From Pseudomonadota bacterium (GTDB lineage Bacteria > Pseudomonadota > Alphaproteobacteria > Micropepsales > Micropepsaceae): DNA of 34,974 nt. The notes under the pieces are model-generated. The model did no database searches, was not told the origin of the DNA, and saw only the letters and a list, made by a program, of their open reading frames with translations. The translations under genes were made by a program, and so were the position numbers. Every line of letters begins with the position of its first letter. Within the stretch, counting starts at the first letter, position 1. The stretch spans positions 1 through 34,974 of the forward strand of contig JAKOQZ010000015.1 of NCBI GenBank assembly GCA_029778105.1, read 5' to 3'. This document shows, piece after piece, positions 1 through 10,471 of the stretch.

Positions 1-260
1 ACAAGCTGGACGCCGTCGCCGCGCCGACGATGGTGCCGGTGGAATATCCCAATGGCCGCGTGCCCACCTCGTATCTGATGAACGACTTCTTCAATCCGCT
101 GCGCAAGGAGCCGCTGCTGTGGCGGATCTTCGCAGCCAAGGGGCTGGCGCAGTACTGGCTTGCGTCAGGGGTGTGGCCCGATTTCTGCGCCGAGATCGGC
201 GGCGCGGAAGCCTGCAAGGCCGAGGCGGAAAAAGCGGTCGCCGCCGAGAAGACGAACTGA
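1..260 (+). CDS. C-terminal fragment of a probable TPR-containing regulatory protein (5' end outside window)
   Basis: The window opens inside this gene. The reading frame is open from base 3 and ends at TGA 258-260, so the ATG at 30 is probably internal. About 85 C-terminal residues are visible. The stretch FAAKGLAQYWLASGVWPDFC resembles the C-terminal ends (xLxxYWxxxGxWPDFC) of tetratricopeptide-repeat proteins that carry an N-terminal winged-helix or adenylate-cyclase domain. That is a family resemblance from memory, and the diagnostic domains lie outside the window. The tail is Ala/Glu/Lys-rich and looks like an unstructured end. It converges on queF with a gap of only 4 bases. Sure that it is coding; unsure of function. 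Confidence 0.55.
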   Translation, partial: KLDAVAAPTMVPVEYPNGRVPTSYLMNDFFNPLRKEPLLWRIFAAKGLAQYWLASGVWPDFCAEIGGAEACKAEAEKAVAAEKTN

Positions 261-264
261 CGGC

Positions 265-723
265 TCAGCCCCGGCCGCGATAGGCCGGGACGCCCTGGTC
301 GGGAATCCAGAGGCCCCTGGGGGCCGTGCCGGTCTGCCAGAAGACGTCGATGGGCATGCCGCCGCGCGGATACCAGTAGCCGCCGATGCGCAGCCATTTC
401 GGCTTGATCGCCGCCACGATGCGCTTGCCGATCGTCACCGTGCAGTCCTCGTGGAAAGCGCCGTGATTGCGGAAGCTGCCCAGAAAGAGCTTGAGCGACT
501 TGCTTTCGACGATCGTCTTCGCCGGCGCGTAGTCGATGACGATGTGCGCGAAGTCGGGCTGGCCGGTCATCGGGCAGAGCGAAGTGAATTCCGGCGCGGT
601 GAATCGGATGAGGTAGTCCGTGCCGATCTGGGGATTGGGCGCGGCCTCCAGCACCGCCTCGTCCGGCGAGGCCGGGAGCGCGGTCTGCCTGCCGAGCTGG
701 GTGAGGCCTTTGACCTTCGCCAT
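265..723 (-). CDS. queF: NADPH-dependent 7-cyano-7-deazaguanine (preQ0) reductase QueF
   Basis: QueF reduces the nitrile of preQ0 to the aminomethyl group of preQ1, the base later inserted into tRNA by Tgt. The 152-residue product is the short, single-domain QueF type. The catalytic Cys50 and Asp57 lie in [11 protein letters not shown]. The substrate-binding stretch [15 protein letters not shown] follows at about 73-87, and FHE at 90-92. The ORF track begins at 822, but the start is the ATG at 723, which has AGGAG six bases upstream and gives [11 protein letters not shown]. The start codon overlaps the queD stop by one base (TGATG), so queF is probably translationally coupled to queD. No feature looks damaged. 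Confidence 0.95.
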   Translation of the reverse strand: MAKVKGLTQLGRQTALPASPDEAVLEAAPNPQIGTDYLIRFTAPEFTSLCPMTGQPDFAHIVIDYAPAKTIVESKSLKLFLGSFRNHGAFHEDCTVTIGKRIVAAIKPKWLRIGGYWYPRGGMPIDVFWQTGTAPRGLWIPDQGVPAYRGRG

Positions 724-1085
724 CACGCGCTCCTGTAGGTGCAGCTCTGTCCCAGAGACGGGCGGCGGATCGTGACGGCCACGATTTCCGGCAGCCCCGG
801 CTTGAGGCGGTCGAAAATCCACTGGCAGAGCATTTCCATGGTCGGCCGGGCCAGCCCCTCAACCTCGTTGAGCAGGCGGTGGTCCAGCGCATCGCGCACG
901 CCCGCAATGGCGGTTTCGACGTCGTCGAGATTGCGGATCATGCCGTGGACGGGGTCGGGCGTGCCGCTGAGCGTCACCTCGGCCAGAAAGCTGTGCCCAT
1001 GCATGCGCGCGTTGGGGTGCCCGGCCGGCGCGTTCGGCTGGAAATGGGCGGCCTCAAAGGCGAAGGTCTTGGTGATCTCAAGCAT
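723..1085 (-). CDS. queD: 6-carboxytetrahydropterin synthase QueD (variant lacking the usual catalytic Cys)
   Basis: QueD converts dihydroneopterin triphosphate to 6-carboxytetrahydropterin in the route to preQ0. The product is 120 residues, the normal size. The zinc-binding histidines are present: His14 in FEAAHF, and His29 and His31 in MHGHSF. The C-terminal half ([22 protein letters not shown]) is typical. In classical QueD a catalytic Cys sits four residues before HGH (C-x3-HGH). Here that position is Asn25 ([10 protein letters not shown]). The gene is still placed with queF and near queC/queE, so a queuosine role is likely. The start MLEITKTF fits the family. No Shine-Dalgarno is visible, and a promoter ends about 10 bases upstream. 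Other possible identity: a different COG0720 (PTPS) subgroup. Confidence 0.88.
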   Translation of the reverse strand: MLEITKTFAFEAAHFQPNAPAGHPNARMHGHSFLAEVTLSGTPDPVHGMIRNLDDVETAIAGVRDALDHRLLNEVEGLARPTMEMLCQWIFDRLKPGLPEIVAVTIRRPSLGQSCTYRSA

Positions 1086-1095
1086 GGGAGGCGGG

Positions 1096-1124
1096 CGTAT
1101 ACAGGCCCGCCAGCCGGAGATCAA
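1096..1124 (-). promoter_or_regulatory. Candidate promoter for queD-queF, giving a nearly leaderless transcript
   Basis: On the minus strand, TTGATC (1124-1119) and TATACG (1101-1096) are separated by exactly 17 bases, a good housekeeping-sigma arrangement. Only 10 bases (CCCGCCTCCC) lie between the -10 element and the queD ATG. Transcription would start about 3-4 bases before the ATG, leaving no room for a ribosome-binding site. Seen in sequence; function inferred. Confidence 0.55.
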
Positions 1125-1253
1125 ACCCGCAACGGCCGGCGCCGCCCCCGGCCGGGCGGCGAAAATCCGCGCCGGATGCGACGCCGGACGCTTTCCTCCG
1201 GGCCCCGGATGTCGGATCAAGCGCCGGAGAACGGCCATTCCTGAGAGACGGCG

Positions 1254-1682
1254 ATGCTGCTCAATCTGATCCTGGCTTCGGTGATGGCCGCAATTTCGGT
1301 CCTCATCCATTTCGGCGGACTGAGCGGGATCACCGTGCTGAGCCGGCGCTATCTCCGCCCCCTGCACGCGCACCACAAGCTGCGCCCGCAGGCCTTTGTG
1401 GTGCTGGCGACGGTGACGGCGATGATCGCCCTGCATTCGGCCGAAATCTGGGCCTATGCCTTCGCCTATGAATGGCTGAACCCCGATCTGAGCTTCAACG
1501 AGGCGCTGTATTTCAGCATCTCGACCTATACGACGCTGGGCTATGGCGACATCGTGCTGAGCCACGAATGGCGCATCTTCGGCGCGACGGAAGCGATGAT
1601 CGGTCTGCTGCTGATCGGCTGGTCGACGGCGTTCCTGGTCGCGGTGAGCGGGCGGCTGCGCGTCTTTGCGTCCGGCGCCTAG
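1254..1682 (+). CDS. Small potassium channel (ion-channel family, one pore loop)
   Basis: This 142-residue inner-membrane protein has the canonical K+ selectivity filter TTLGYGD at residues 93-99. Hydrophobic segments lie near 3-27, 45-72 and 105-132, with a pore helix near 82-92. This is the simple tetramerising 2-TM pore fold plus one additional N-terminal segment. No RCK/TrkA-type cytoplasmic ligand domain is present, since the chain ends at residue 142. The start ATG at 1254 is preceded by GAGAG. The gene sits on the opposite strand between queE and queD. Its stop TAG overlaps the queE stop by four bases (CTAG), so the two genes converge with no terminator between them. A functional link to queuosine is not evident. 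Confidence 0.88.
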   Translation: MLLNLILASVMAAISVLIHFGGLSGITVLSRRYLRPLHAHHKLRPQAFVVLATVTAMIALHSAEIWAYAFAYEWLNPDLSFNEALYFSISTYTTLGYGDIVLSHEWRIFGATEAMIGLLLIGWSTAFLVAVSGRLRVFASGA

Positions 1683-2314
1683 GGTATCCCGGTAATCTTG
1701 TGGGTCTGCAGGCTCAAGCGCCATTGCGGGTGGGCCAGACACCAGGCGATGGCCGCCTGGGTATTGGCGGCGCGGTCGGGGCCATCCATCGGCTGAAGGA
1801 AGAAGTGACGGAACGCGAGGCCGGTGAAGCGGTCCGGCATCGCCTTTGCCTGCGGGAAGACGAGCTTCAGCTCGTCGCCCGCAGTGAGGACGATCCCGGC
1901 GTCGGCCTTGGGTGAGACGCAGATCCAGTCGATGCCGGGCGGCGGCTCGAGCGTGCCGTTGGTCTCTACGGCGATCTCGAAGCCTTCGGCGTGGAAAGCG
2001 TCGATCAGCGCTGGATCGAGCTGGAGGATCGGTTCGCCGCCGGTGCAGACGACATAGGGCTGGCCGCCCTGCCCCTTTGGCCAGAGCGCGGCGACGGCGC
2101 GCGCGAGATCGGCGGCTGTCCTGAACTTGCCGCCGCCAGCGCCGTCGGTGCCGACGAAGTCGGTATCGCAGAACGTGCAGACGGCCGTGGCGCGGTCGCG
2201 CTCCAGCCCGCTCCAGAGGTTGCAGCCGGCGAAGCGGCAGAAGACGGCCGGGCGGCCGGCCTGCGCGCCCTCGCCCTGCAGCGTGTAGAAGATTTCCTTG
2301 ACCGAATAGGTCAT
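1679..2314 (-). CDS. queE: 7-carboxy-7-deazaguanine synthase QueE (radical SAM)
   Basis: QueE is a radical-SAM enzyme that rearranges 6-carboxytetrahydropterin into 7-carboxy-7-deazaguanine. The 211-residue product shows the unusual cluster-binding spacing C-x14-C-x2-C (Cys31, Cys46, Cys49) instead of the common CxxxCxxC. That spacing is a known feature of a QueE subgroup. Other hallmarks are the N-terminal [19 protein letters not shown], the GGEP motif in [13 protein letters not shown], and VETNGT. The ATG at 2314 overlaps the queC stop as ATGA, so queC and queE are coupled. The longer ORF-track start at 2626 runs antiparallel through queC and is not real. Confidence 0.95.
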   Translation of the reverse strand: MTYSVKEIFYTLQGEGAQAGRPAVFCRFAGCNLWSGLERDRATAVCTFCDTDFVGTDGAGGGKFRTAADLARAVAALWPKGQGGQPYVVCTGGEPILQLDPALIDAFHAEGFEIAVETNGTLEPPPGIDWICVSPKADAGIVLTAGDELKLVFPQAKAMPDRFTGLAFRHFFLQPMDGPDRAANTQAAIAWCLAHPQWRLSLQTHKITGIP

Positions 2315-3015
2315 GGCGCGGCGGCGGTGAATTTCGCCCAGCCATTGGCGCGCAGCTCGCACGCGGGGCACGTGCCGCAGCCATAGCCCCACGCGTGCCG
2401 GTGGGTCCGGTCGCCCAGATAGCAGGTGTGGGTTTCCTCGATGATGAGGTCCAGGAAGGCGTCGCCGCCGAGCGCCTGGGCGGTGGCGAAGGTCGCCGCC
2501 TTGTCGAGCCACATCAGCGGCGTCTCGATGACGAAGCGGGTCTCCATGCCGAGATTGAGCGTGACCTGAAGGCTTTTCAGCGTGTCGTCGCGGCAGTCGG
2601 GATAGCCCGAATAGTCGGTTTCGCACATGCCGCCGACCAGATGCTTGAGCCCGCGCCGGTAGGCGACGGCGGCGGCGGCGGTGAAGAACAGCAGATTGCG
2701 GCCCGGCACGAAGGTGGTGGGCAGACCCGTCTTGCCCATTTCGATGGCGGTGTCCTCGGTGAGCGAGGTGCCGCCGATCTCCTTCAGAAGGTCGAGCCGG
2801 AGCATGTGATCGTCGCCCAGCCGCTCGCCCCAGAGGGGGTTTCCCGCCCTGAGCCGGGCGAGGATTTTGGGGCGGGTCTCAAGCTCGACGGCGTGACGCT
2901 GGCCATAGTGAAACCCGACCGTTTCGACATGGTCGAAGCGATCGAGCGCCCAGGCGAGGCAGGTGGTGGAATCCTGCCCGCCGGAAAAGAGGACGAGGGC
3001 CGTATGGTCGGTCAT
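2311..3015 (-). CDS. queC: 7-cyano-7-deazaguanine synthase QueC
   Basis: QueC uses ATP and ammonia to turn 7-carboxy-7-deazaguanine into the nitrile preQ0. The product is 234 residues, the usual length. It has the PP-loop ATP-pyrophosphatase motif SGGQDS at 11-16. Four C-terminal zinc ligands are visible (Cys198, 213, 216, 219) in [27 protein letters not shown]-type ribosome site (AAGGGGAGGGG) sits immediately before the ATG at 3015. It is the first gene of queC-queE. The 123 bases upstream, up to the divergent ketoacyl synthase gene, show no preQ1-riboswitch consensus. queA, tgt and folE are not in the window. Confidence 0.96.
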   Translation of the reverse strand: MTDHTALVLFSGGQDSTTCLAWALDRFDHVETVGFHYGQRHAVELETRPKILARLRAGNPLWGERLGDDHMLRLDLLKEIGGTSLTEDTAIEMGKTGLPTTFVPGRNLLFFTAAAAVAYRRGLKHLVGGMCETDYSGYPDCRDDTLKSLQVTLNLGMETRFVIETPLMWLDKAATFATAQALGGDAFLDLIIEETHTCYLGDRTHRHAWGYGCGTCPACELRANGWAKFTAAAP

Positions 3016-3138
3016 CCCCTCCCCTTAACCCATACCGCAGTGCGGGAAAACGCCCCGCTTCCCGGCCCCGCGCGATTGGCGTAAACCAAAGCCATCCGGC
3101 AGCCCCCAGGGGCCGCGAATTCATTCAGGATCAATCGC

Positions 3139-4266
3139 TTGACCGCCAGCGTCGCTATTTCGGGCACCGGGCTCTACACCCCGCCCCATTCGATTTCGAA
3201 CGAAGAACTGGTCGCCTCGTTCAACAGCTTCGTCAAACTTCACAACGAACAGCACGCCGCCGAGATCGCGGCGGGCACGATGCCGATGCTGACGGAGTCC
3301 AGCGTCGAGTTCATCGTGAAGGCGAGCGGCATCAAAAGCCGCTATGTCATCGACAAGACCGGGACGCTGGACCCCACGGTGATGACGCCGCGCATCCCCG
3401 AGCGCCCCAACGACGAATTGTCGGTGCTGGCCGAGATCGGCGTCGCCGCCGCCAAGGAAGCCATGGCCAAGGCCGGACGCACCGCCGCCGATATCGACGG
3501 CGTGATCTGCGCCGCCTCGAACATGCAGCGTGCCTATCCCGCCATGGCGGTGGAGATGCAGTTCGCGCTGGGCATCCAGGGCTTCGGCTTCGACATGAAT
3601 GTCGCGTGCTCGTCGGCGACGTTCGGCATTCAGGCGGCGGCGGACATGATCCGCGCCGGGCACGCGCGCAGCCTGCTGGTGATCAACCCGGAGATTTGTT
3701 CAGGCCATCTCAACTGGCGCGACCGCGACAGCCATTTCATCTTCGGCGACGTGGCGACGGCGATCCTGCTGGAGGCGGCTGACGCCAGCGAGGCGACGAA
3801 CAGCTGGGAAATCGTGGACACGCGGCTGAAGACGCAGTTCTCGAACAATATCCGCAATAATTTCGGCTTCCTGAACCGCACCGCGCCGGAGGGCGTGGGG
3901 AAGCCGGACAAGCTGTTCGTGCAGGAGGGCCGCAAGGTCTTCAAGGAAGTCGTGCCGATGGTGGCCGACATGATCCTGGCGCACACGGCCGATCGCGACA
4001 TCGCGCCCGCGCAGCTGAAGCGGCTGTGGCTGCACCAGGCGAACATCAACATGAACGATTTCATCGCGCGCAAGGTGCTGGGCCGCGACCCGGAGCCCGG
4101 CGAAAGCCCGGTGATCCTGGACGAATACGCCAACACCTCGTCGGCCGGCTCGATCATCGCGTTCCACAAATATTCGGCCGATCTGAACCCCGGCGATCTG
4201 GGCATCATCTGCTCGTTCGGCGCGGGCTATTCGGCCGGTACGGTGATCGTGCGGAAGCTGGCCTGA
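3139..4266 (+). CDS. Beta-ketoacyl-ACP synthase III-like condensing enzyme
   Basis: This 375-residue thiolase-fold enzyme carries the KAS III catalytic triad: Cys157 in NVACSSATFG, His299 in LHQANINMN and Asn332 in YANTSSAGS. It is about 50 residues longer than E. coli FabH, with an extra N-terminal section (residues 20-90). By memory it closely resembles the Pseudomonas PA3286 type, which condenses medium-chain acyl-CoA with malonyl-ACP and so shunts beta-oxidation products into fatty-acid synthesis. That substrate is an inference here. The start is a TTG at 3139 with AGGA upstream; no earlier ATG fits. The 2OG-Fe(II) oxygenase gene follows after 5 bases, so they are probably co-transcribed. 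Confidence 0.9.
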   Translation: MTASVAISGTGLYTPPHSISNEELVASFNSFVKLHNEQHAAEIAAGTMPMLTESSVEFIVKASGIKSRYVIDKTGTLDPTVMTPRIPERPNDELSVLAEIGVAAAKEAMAKAGRTAADIDGVICAASNMQRAYPAMAVEMQFALGIQGFGFDMNVACSSATFGIQAAADMIRAGHARSLLVINPEICSGHLNWRDRDSHFIFGDVATAILLEAADASEATNSWEIVDTRLKTQFSNNIRNNFGFLNRTAPEGVGKPDKLFVQEGRKVFKEVVPMVADMILAHTADRDIAPAQLKRLWLHQANINMNDFIARKVLGRDPEPGESPVILDEYANTSSAGSIIAFHKYSADLNPGDLGIICSFGAGYSAGTVIVRKLA

Positions 4267-4271
4267 GCCGC

Positions 4272-4880
4272 ATGACGCTGAGCCTGTTCGCGACCGACAT
4301 CTATCGCGCGAAGCTGGGCGGTCCGGCGGTGGCGGCGCTGCTGGGTGATCTGGCGGCGACGATCCGCCAGCTCGCGCGCGACGACGGCGCCGGCCGGCGC
4401 TGGAGCGCCGAGAACGGCTATGGCGGCTATACCTCGTATGCCTCGCTGGACGATCTGGCCTGGCGGGACAGCGCGGTCGCCGAACTGCAGACGCGGCTGG
4501 ACAAGCATGTGGCGGTGTTCGCGCGGCAGCTGGCCTTTGACCTGAAGGGCCGCAAGCTGACCTGCGACAGCCTGTGGGTGAACCTGCTGAAGCCGGGGGC
4601 GCAGCACACCGCGCACATCCACCCGGGGAGCGCGGTCAGCGGGACGGTCTATATCGAAGTGCCGCCCGGCGCTTCGGCGATCCGTTACGAAGACCCGCGC
4701 CTGGGGCTGATGATGGCCGCCCCGCAGGTGAAGCCGGGCGCCCCGCCCGCGCGGCAGCGTTTCGTCTCGGTCGCGCCCAAGGCCGGCGAGGTGCTGCTGT
4801 GGGAAAGCTGGCTGCGCCACGACGTGCCGCGCAACGCCGCCAAAAGCGAGCGGCTGTCGATCAGCTTCAACTATCGCTGA
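4272..4880 (+). CDS. Putative 2OG-Fe(II) oxygenase (TIGR02466-like)
   Basis: The 202-residue product has the features of the putative 2-oxoglutarate/Fe(II) oxygenase family often annotated TIGR02466. These are SLWVNLLKPGAQHTAHIHPG with metal-ligand candidates His115/His117, SGTVYIEVP, a late His183 in WLRHDVPRN, and Arg194 near the 2OG-binding position in RLSISFNY. The true substrate of this family is not established to my knowledge. The ATG at 4272 lies 5 bases after the stop of the KAS III-like gene, and the ORF-track start at 4026 only extends into that gene. The tight spacing suggests one transcript and possibly a lipid-related or metabolite-related role, which is speculation. Confidence 0.8.
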   Translation: MTLSLFATDIYRAKLGGPAVAALLGDLAATIRQLARDDGAGRRWSAENGYGGYTSYASLDDLAWRDSAVAELQTRLDKHVAVFARQLAFDLKGRKLTCDSLWVNLLKPGAQHTAHIHPGSAVSGTVYIEVPPGASAIRYEDPRLGLMMAAPQVKPGAPPARQRFVSVAPKAGEVLLWESWLRHDVPRNAAKSERLSISFNYR

Positions 4881-4888
4881 GCGCCCGT

Positions 4889-5104
4889 TCAGGGCCGCAT
4901 GAAGGTGAAGTCTTCGTCCGGGTCGGCGTGATCGGCGGCGTCGCGCAGTTCGCGCTGCACCTCGGCGAGGGACTTTTTCTCCAGGAAGGCGTGGACGACT
5001 TCCGAGAGGATCGCGCGGATGGTGGCGTCGCGGTCGACGGGCGTGGCGTCGGCCTCGGCCAGCGCTGCGGCGACGTGTTTCTTGGCGAGTTGGGACGGGG
5101 TCAT
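4889..5104 (-). CDS. Small hypothetical protein, 71 residues
   Basis: I do not recognise a named family. The product is short, acidic and largely helical in character. It has LAKKHVAAALAEADATP at the N-terminus, a central predicted helix AIRAILSEVVHAFLEKKSLAEVQREL, and an acidic tail HADPDEDFTFMRP. It has no membrane segment and no cysteines. The ATG at 5104 has AGGAT seven bases upstream, which supports real translation. It converges on the oxygenase gene with an 8-base gap. The 234 bases between this start and the divergent DUF2798 gene hold no other gene that I can support. Confidence 0.6.
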   Translation of the reverse strand: MTPSQLAKKHVAAALAEADATPVDRDATIRAILSEVVHAFLEKKSLAEVQRELRDAADHADPDEDFTFMRP

Positions 5105-5338
5105 GGCGGTATCCTGTATGCGCTTTCGGCAGGCAAGGTAACCGGCGCGCCGCGCGCTTCATTGATCCAGATCAGCCCGGATCGCGGCTTGCCAGCACCG
5201 GGGCGCTTGCGTAAGAAGAGCGCGTCCGTTCGCGGTCCGTAAGCGTCTCACGTCAGGCAACGCATCCAACCCGTCCTTGTACGGGCATGCCGGGTTTTCC
5301 GGCGGATGCACTGTCAGGACATTCGTGTGAGAGCTTCA

Positions 5339-5599
5339 ATGACGTCCAAAAAAGCAACCCTGCCCCGCCTGCCCGCCTCTTCGGCCTGGCTGGTGATGCC
5401 CTTCCTGCTTTCGATCCTCATGACCTTCGTGGTGTCCGGCGTTTCGACGGTGCGCAGCATCGGACTGTCGCCGATCTTCCTGGAGCGCTGGATGTCGGCC
5501 TGGGTGATCTCGTGGTTCATCGCCTTCCCGACGCTGCTGTTCGCGCTGCCGATCGTGAGGCGGGCCACGGCGGCCCTCGTCGCGCCGCCGGTGCGCTGA
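5339..5599 (+). CDS. DUF2798-family small membrane protein
   Basis: The product has 86 residues if the ATG at 5339 is used ([12 protein letters not shown]). The track start at 5306 adds 11 unlikely residues. It has two hydrophobic helices with the pattern [20 protein letters not shown] ... [21 protein letters not shown], ending LPIVRR. This matches the two-helix inner-membrane family DUF2798 (PF11391), whose function is unknown. It is followed by a perfect inverted repeat that separates it from the convergent rpoD gene. The family assignment is from recollection of the motif and is fairly secure. Confidence 0.82.
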   Translation: MTSKKATLPRLPASSAWLVMPFLLSILMTFVVSGVSTVRSIGLSPIFLERWMSAWVISWFIAFPTLLFALPIVRRATAALVAPPVR

Positions 5600-5610
5600 A
5601 CGGGAAACGA

Positions 5611-5636
5611 AAAGGGCGGCCCGTGGGCCGCCCTTT
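5611..5636. terminator. Perfect 12-bp inverted repeat, terminator between DUF2798 gene and rpoD
   Basis: AAAGGGCGGCCC and GGGCCGCCCTTT form a perfect 12-bp stem with GT at the centre. Read on the minus strand, just after the rpoD stop at 5643, the stem is followed by TTTTCGTTTC, which fits intrinsic termination of the yqeY-dnaG-rpoD transcript. On the plus strand the T run is only three bases, so it is weaker in that direction. Confidence 0.85.
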
Positions 5637-5642
5637 CCGGTC

Positions 5643-7898
<2,256 letters not shown>

Positions 7899-7948
7899 CA
7901 ATCTCAATCGCCTATACCTTGCCGCACCACAGGGGATGCGGAATGCCG

Positions 7949-9880
7949 TCAGAGTTCGGTGTCGTTTTCACCGGACAAAGCCTGAAGTCCGCTTAAGAAA
8001 GCCGCCTCTGCCTCATCCAGTGAACGCCTGGCGCCCTCGCTATGGTCCCGTGCCCATTCGCCGCGCGCGCGCCGAACCGCCGGCCGCAACGCCATGAGGG
8101 TCCTGTGCGCCGCCGCAGCTTCCCGCCAGCGCCCCAGAACCTCATCCGGCGAAATTTCGGCCGCCGGGCTCCGGTCTAGCGCAAAAGACGCCTGTTTTTC
8201 CAGTCCGGAAAGGATTTCCGCCAATCCCTGAGCGTCCAGATGGGCTTTCAGGGCCGATTCATCAAGCACTTCGCATTCGACGGCGAAGTGGAGGATTTCC
8301 ATGCGCAGCGATTCCAGCTCCGCCGATTCGAAGGCCAGAAGTTCCACGGCCTCGTAGTCCTGCAGCAAAATCCCCGGAAACCGGCAAAGCAGCCACGCGA
8401 GTTCCGACTCGCGGCGGCGGATCTGAGCCCCCGTTTCGCCGCGCGCAGCCGGGCTGTTGCGCAGCGAGGGCGGGTTTTGCCCATAAACCGGCGGGGGCGC
8501 GGCCCCGAATCGCGACTTGGGCGGCGGCGGCCGGCGCAGCGAGGGTCTTTGCGTCTGGGGCCCGAGCTGCCGTAACGGCACGAACTGCGCGCCCGCCCGG
8601 ACCGGACGGGCCGGACGCAGCAGCCCCCAGAGACGATCTTTCAGCTCGCGGCGGTAATGCTCGCGCACGATGGGGTCTTCGATGGTCCCCGAAAGGTCTT
8701 CGACGCGGCGCTGAAGCGCGGCGCGGCGTTCGGGCGTGGAGAGGTCGGCGGCGTCGCGCTCGCGCTCCCAGAAGACCTCGATCATCGGCCGCGCCTCGGC
8801 GATGACCTTCTGCATCGCCGCCGCGCCGTCGCGCTTGACCAGATCGTCGGGGTCGAGCCCGTCGGGCAGGAAGGCGAAGCGCAGCGACTGGCCGGGCTTG
8901 AGCATCGGCAGGGCGCGATCGAGCGCCTTGTAGGCGGCGCGCTTGCCCGCCCCGTCGCCATCGAAGCAAAGCACGGGCTCGGACGCGATTTTCCAGAGCA
9001 TGGCGATCTGGTCTTCGGTGAGCGCGGTGCCCAGCGGCGCGACGGCATTGGCGATGCCGGCCTTGGCGAGCGCGATGACGTCGAGATAGCCCTCGGCGAC
9101 GATGATGGACTGCGCGTCGAACGCCGGTTTGCGCGCCCGGTCCAGATTGTAGAGCGTGCGGCCCTTGTGAAAGAGCGGCGTCTCGCCGGTGTTGATGTAT
9201 TTCGGCTTGCCGTCGGGCAGCAGCGTGCGCGCGCCGAAGGCGATGACCCGACCGCGATTGTCGGCGATGGGGATGGTGAGGCGGTTGCGGAAAAAGTCGA
9301 TGGGCTCGTTCTGCCCTTCCGGCCTGACAGCAAGCCCGGCCTCGACGATCTCAGCGAGCGGAATGCCCTTGGCCGTCAAATGCTGGATGAGCGTGGTGCG
9401 GCCTTCCGGCGCGAAGCCCAGGCCGAAACGCTCAACCATGCCGGCATCGAGCTCGCGCCGCGCGAGATAGGCGCGCGCCGCGACGCCGCCGGGGCCAGCG
9501 AGGCGCTCACGATAGAAGGCCTGGGCTGCGGCGACCACATCGTAGAGCGTGCGGCGATGTTCCTCGCGCTCGCGCTGCATGGGGGTGTCGACCGGCACTT
9601 CCATGCCGGCTTCGGCGGCGAGCCGCTCGACCGCTTCACGAAAGCCAAGGCCTTCGGTCTCGCAGACGAACTTGATGGCGTCGCCATGCGCGCCGCAGCC
9701 GAAGCAGTGGTAGAAGCCCTTTTGCTCGTTGACCGAGAACGAGGGCGATTTCTCGGAGTGAAAGGGGCAAAGCCCCATGAATTCACGGCCTTTGCGGACG
9801 AGCTTCACCCGGCGTCCGACCACGTCGGCCACCCGGATGCGGGTTTTCAGCTCGTCCAGAAAGGCTTCGTTGAACGCCAA
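7949..9880 (-). CDS. dnaG: DNA primase DnaG
   Basis: DnaG makes RNA primers for replication. The 643-residue product has the N-terminal zinc ribbon (Cys38, His41, Cys59, Cys62 in CPFH...YHCFGCG). The RNA polymerase core follows with [14 protein letters not shown] and FGARTL. The TOPRIM domain has Glu263 in [11 protein letters not shown] and the metal-binding [11 protein letters not shown] near 306-316. The C-terminal third is the less conserved DnaB-interacting region, joined by a Pro/Arg-rich linker (about 430-475). The start appears to be TTG at 9880, preceded in frame by a stop seven codons upstream. I see no strong ribosome site. It lies 75 bases downstream of yqeY and upstream of rpoD on the same strand. 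Confidence 0.96.
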   Translation of the reverse strand: MAFNEAFLDELKTRIRVADVVGRRVKLVRKGREFMGLCPFHSEKSPSFSVNEQKGFYHCFGCGAHGDAIKFVCETEGLGFREAVERLAAEAGMEVPVDTPMQREREEHRRTLYDVVAAAQAFYRERLAGPGGVAARAYLARRELDAGMVERFGLGFAPEGRTTLIQHLTAKGIPLAEIVEAGLAVRPEGQNEPIDFFRNRLTIPIADNRGRVIAFGARTLLPDGKPKYINTGETPLFHKGRTLYNLDRARKPAFDAQSIIVAEGYLDVIALAKAGIANAVAPLGTALTEDQIAMLWKIASEPVLCFDGDGAGKRAAYKALDRALPMLKPGQSLRFAFLPDGLDPDDLVKRDGAAAMQKVIAEARPMIEVFWERERDAADLSTPERRAALQRRVEDLSGTIEDPIVREHYRRELKDRLWGLLRPARPVRAGAQFVPLRQLGPQTQRPSLRRPPPPKSRFGAAPPPVYGQNPPSLRNSPAARGETGAQIRRRESELAWLLCRFPGILLQDYEAVELLAFESAELESLRMEILHFAVECEVLDESALKAHLDAQGLAEILSGLEKQASFALDRSPAAEISPDEVLGRWREAAAAHRTLMALRPAVRRARGEWARDHSEGARRSLDEAEAAFLSGLQALSGENDTEL

Positions 9881-9910
9881 GTGGTTTCCGCCGCCGCCTC
9901 AGTTTCACCT

Positions 9911-9945
9911 GTCATGCCCGGTCCGGCTGGAAGGCCGGGCATGAC
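9911..9945. repeat. Intergenic palindromic repeat (GTCATGCCCGG family)
   Basis: GTCATGCCCGG (9911-9921) and CCGGGCATGAC (9935-9945) form a perfect 11-bp inverted repeat around a 13-base centre. It lies in the gap between yqeY and dnaG. It resembles the short dispersed GTCAT-CCCGG elements common in intergenic regions of alphaproteobacteria, and a relative occurs at 12512-12541. It could form an RNA hairpin that adjusts expression between yqeY and dnaG. Confidence 0.75.
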
Positions 9946-9954
9946 ACCGGAATG

Positions 9955-10410
9955 TCAGCCCGCCGTCAGCAGTTCCTTCACGACGCCGTTGGCCTTGGAG
10001 AAGTCCATCGTGCCGGCATATTTCGCCTTCAGCGCGCCCATGACCTTGCCCATGTCCTTCATGCCGGCCGCGCCGGTTTCGGCGATGGCGGCGGCGATGG
10101 CGGCGCGGGTTTCCTCCGCCCCCATCTGCTGGGGCAGGAAGCTCTCGATCACGGCCTTTTCCGCGGCTTCCTTGTCGACCAGATCGGTGCGACCGGCGAC
10201 GGTGAAAGCCTCAATAGAGTCAGCGCGTTGCTTGGCCATCTTCTGAAGAAGCTGGAGCAGCTGATCGTCGGTCGCGGTCTCGGCCCCGTCGCCCCGGGCC
10301 TGAATATCCCGGTCCTTGATGGCGGCTATGATGAGGCGGATCGTGCTGAGCCGGGCCTTGTCTCCCGACTTCATGGCCTCTTTCATGGCGTCGTTGAATT
10401 GCTGACGCAT
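9955..10410 (-). CDS. yqeY: GatB/YqeY domain-containing protein
   Basis: The 151-residue product matches the stand-alone YqeY family, which is homologous to the tRNA-binding tail of the amidotransferase subunit GatB. Typical segments are the N-terminal MRQQFNDAMKEAMKSGDKARLSTIRLI, the central KMAKQRADSIEAF, ESFLPQQM, and the C-terminal GMKDMGKVMGALKAKYAG. A role in tRNA-dependent processes is assumed from the homology but is not established. The ATG at 10410 has GAGAGAG upstream. YqeY commonly precedes dnaG and rpoD, and this window keeps that order on the minus strand. Confidence 0.93.
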   Translation of the reverse strand: MRQQFNDAMKEAMKSGDKARLSTIRLIIAAIKDRDIQARGDGAETATDDQLLQLLQKMAKQRADSIEAFTVAGRTDLVDKEAAEKAVIESFLPQQMGAEETRAAIAAAIAETGAAGMKDMGKVMGALKAKYAGTMDFSKANGVVKELLTAG

Positions 10411-10442
10411 AACTCTCTCTTCAAGTCACTGAACGTGGAGGG

Positions 10443-10471
10443 GTCTTAGCACCCTTCCCGCATCCGTCCCA
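10443..10471 (-). promoter_or_regulatory. Weak candidate promoter for yqeY-dnaG-rpoD
   Basis: On the minus strand, TGGGAC (10471-10466) and TAAGAC (10448-10443) are 17 bases apart, ending 33 bases before the yqeY ATG. The -10 context GCTAAGAC resembles the GCTANAWC-type -10 element described for alphaproteobacterial housekeeping promoters. The -35 match is poor. Confidence 0.3.

Noticed and set aside
1140-1161. CGCCGCCC-N6-GGGCGGCG hairpin as a terminator
   Set aside because: It lies in the divergent gap between queD and the channel gene, with no T run on either strand, so termination is not supported.
3016-3138. preQ1 riboswitch upstream of queC
   Set aside because: The minus-strand leader lacks the recognisable preQ1-I stem-loop and A-rich tail; nothing matched by eye.
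8657-10246. 529-codon plus-strand ORF across dnaG and yqeY
   Set aside because: Crosses two solid genes on the other strand and the intergenic repeat, so it is a composition artefact.
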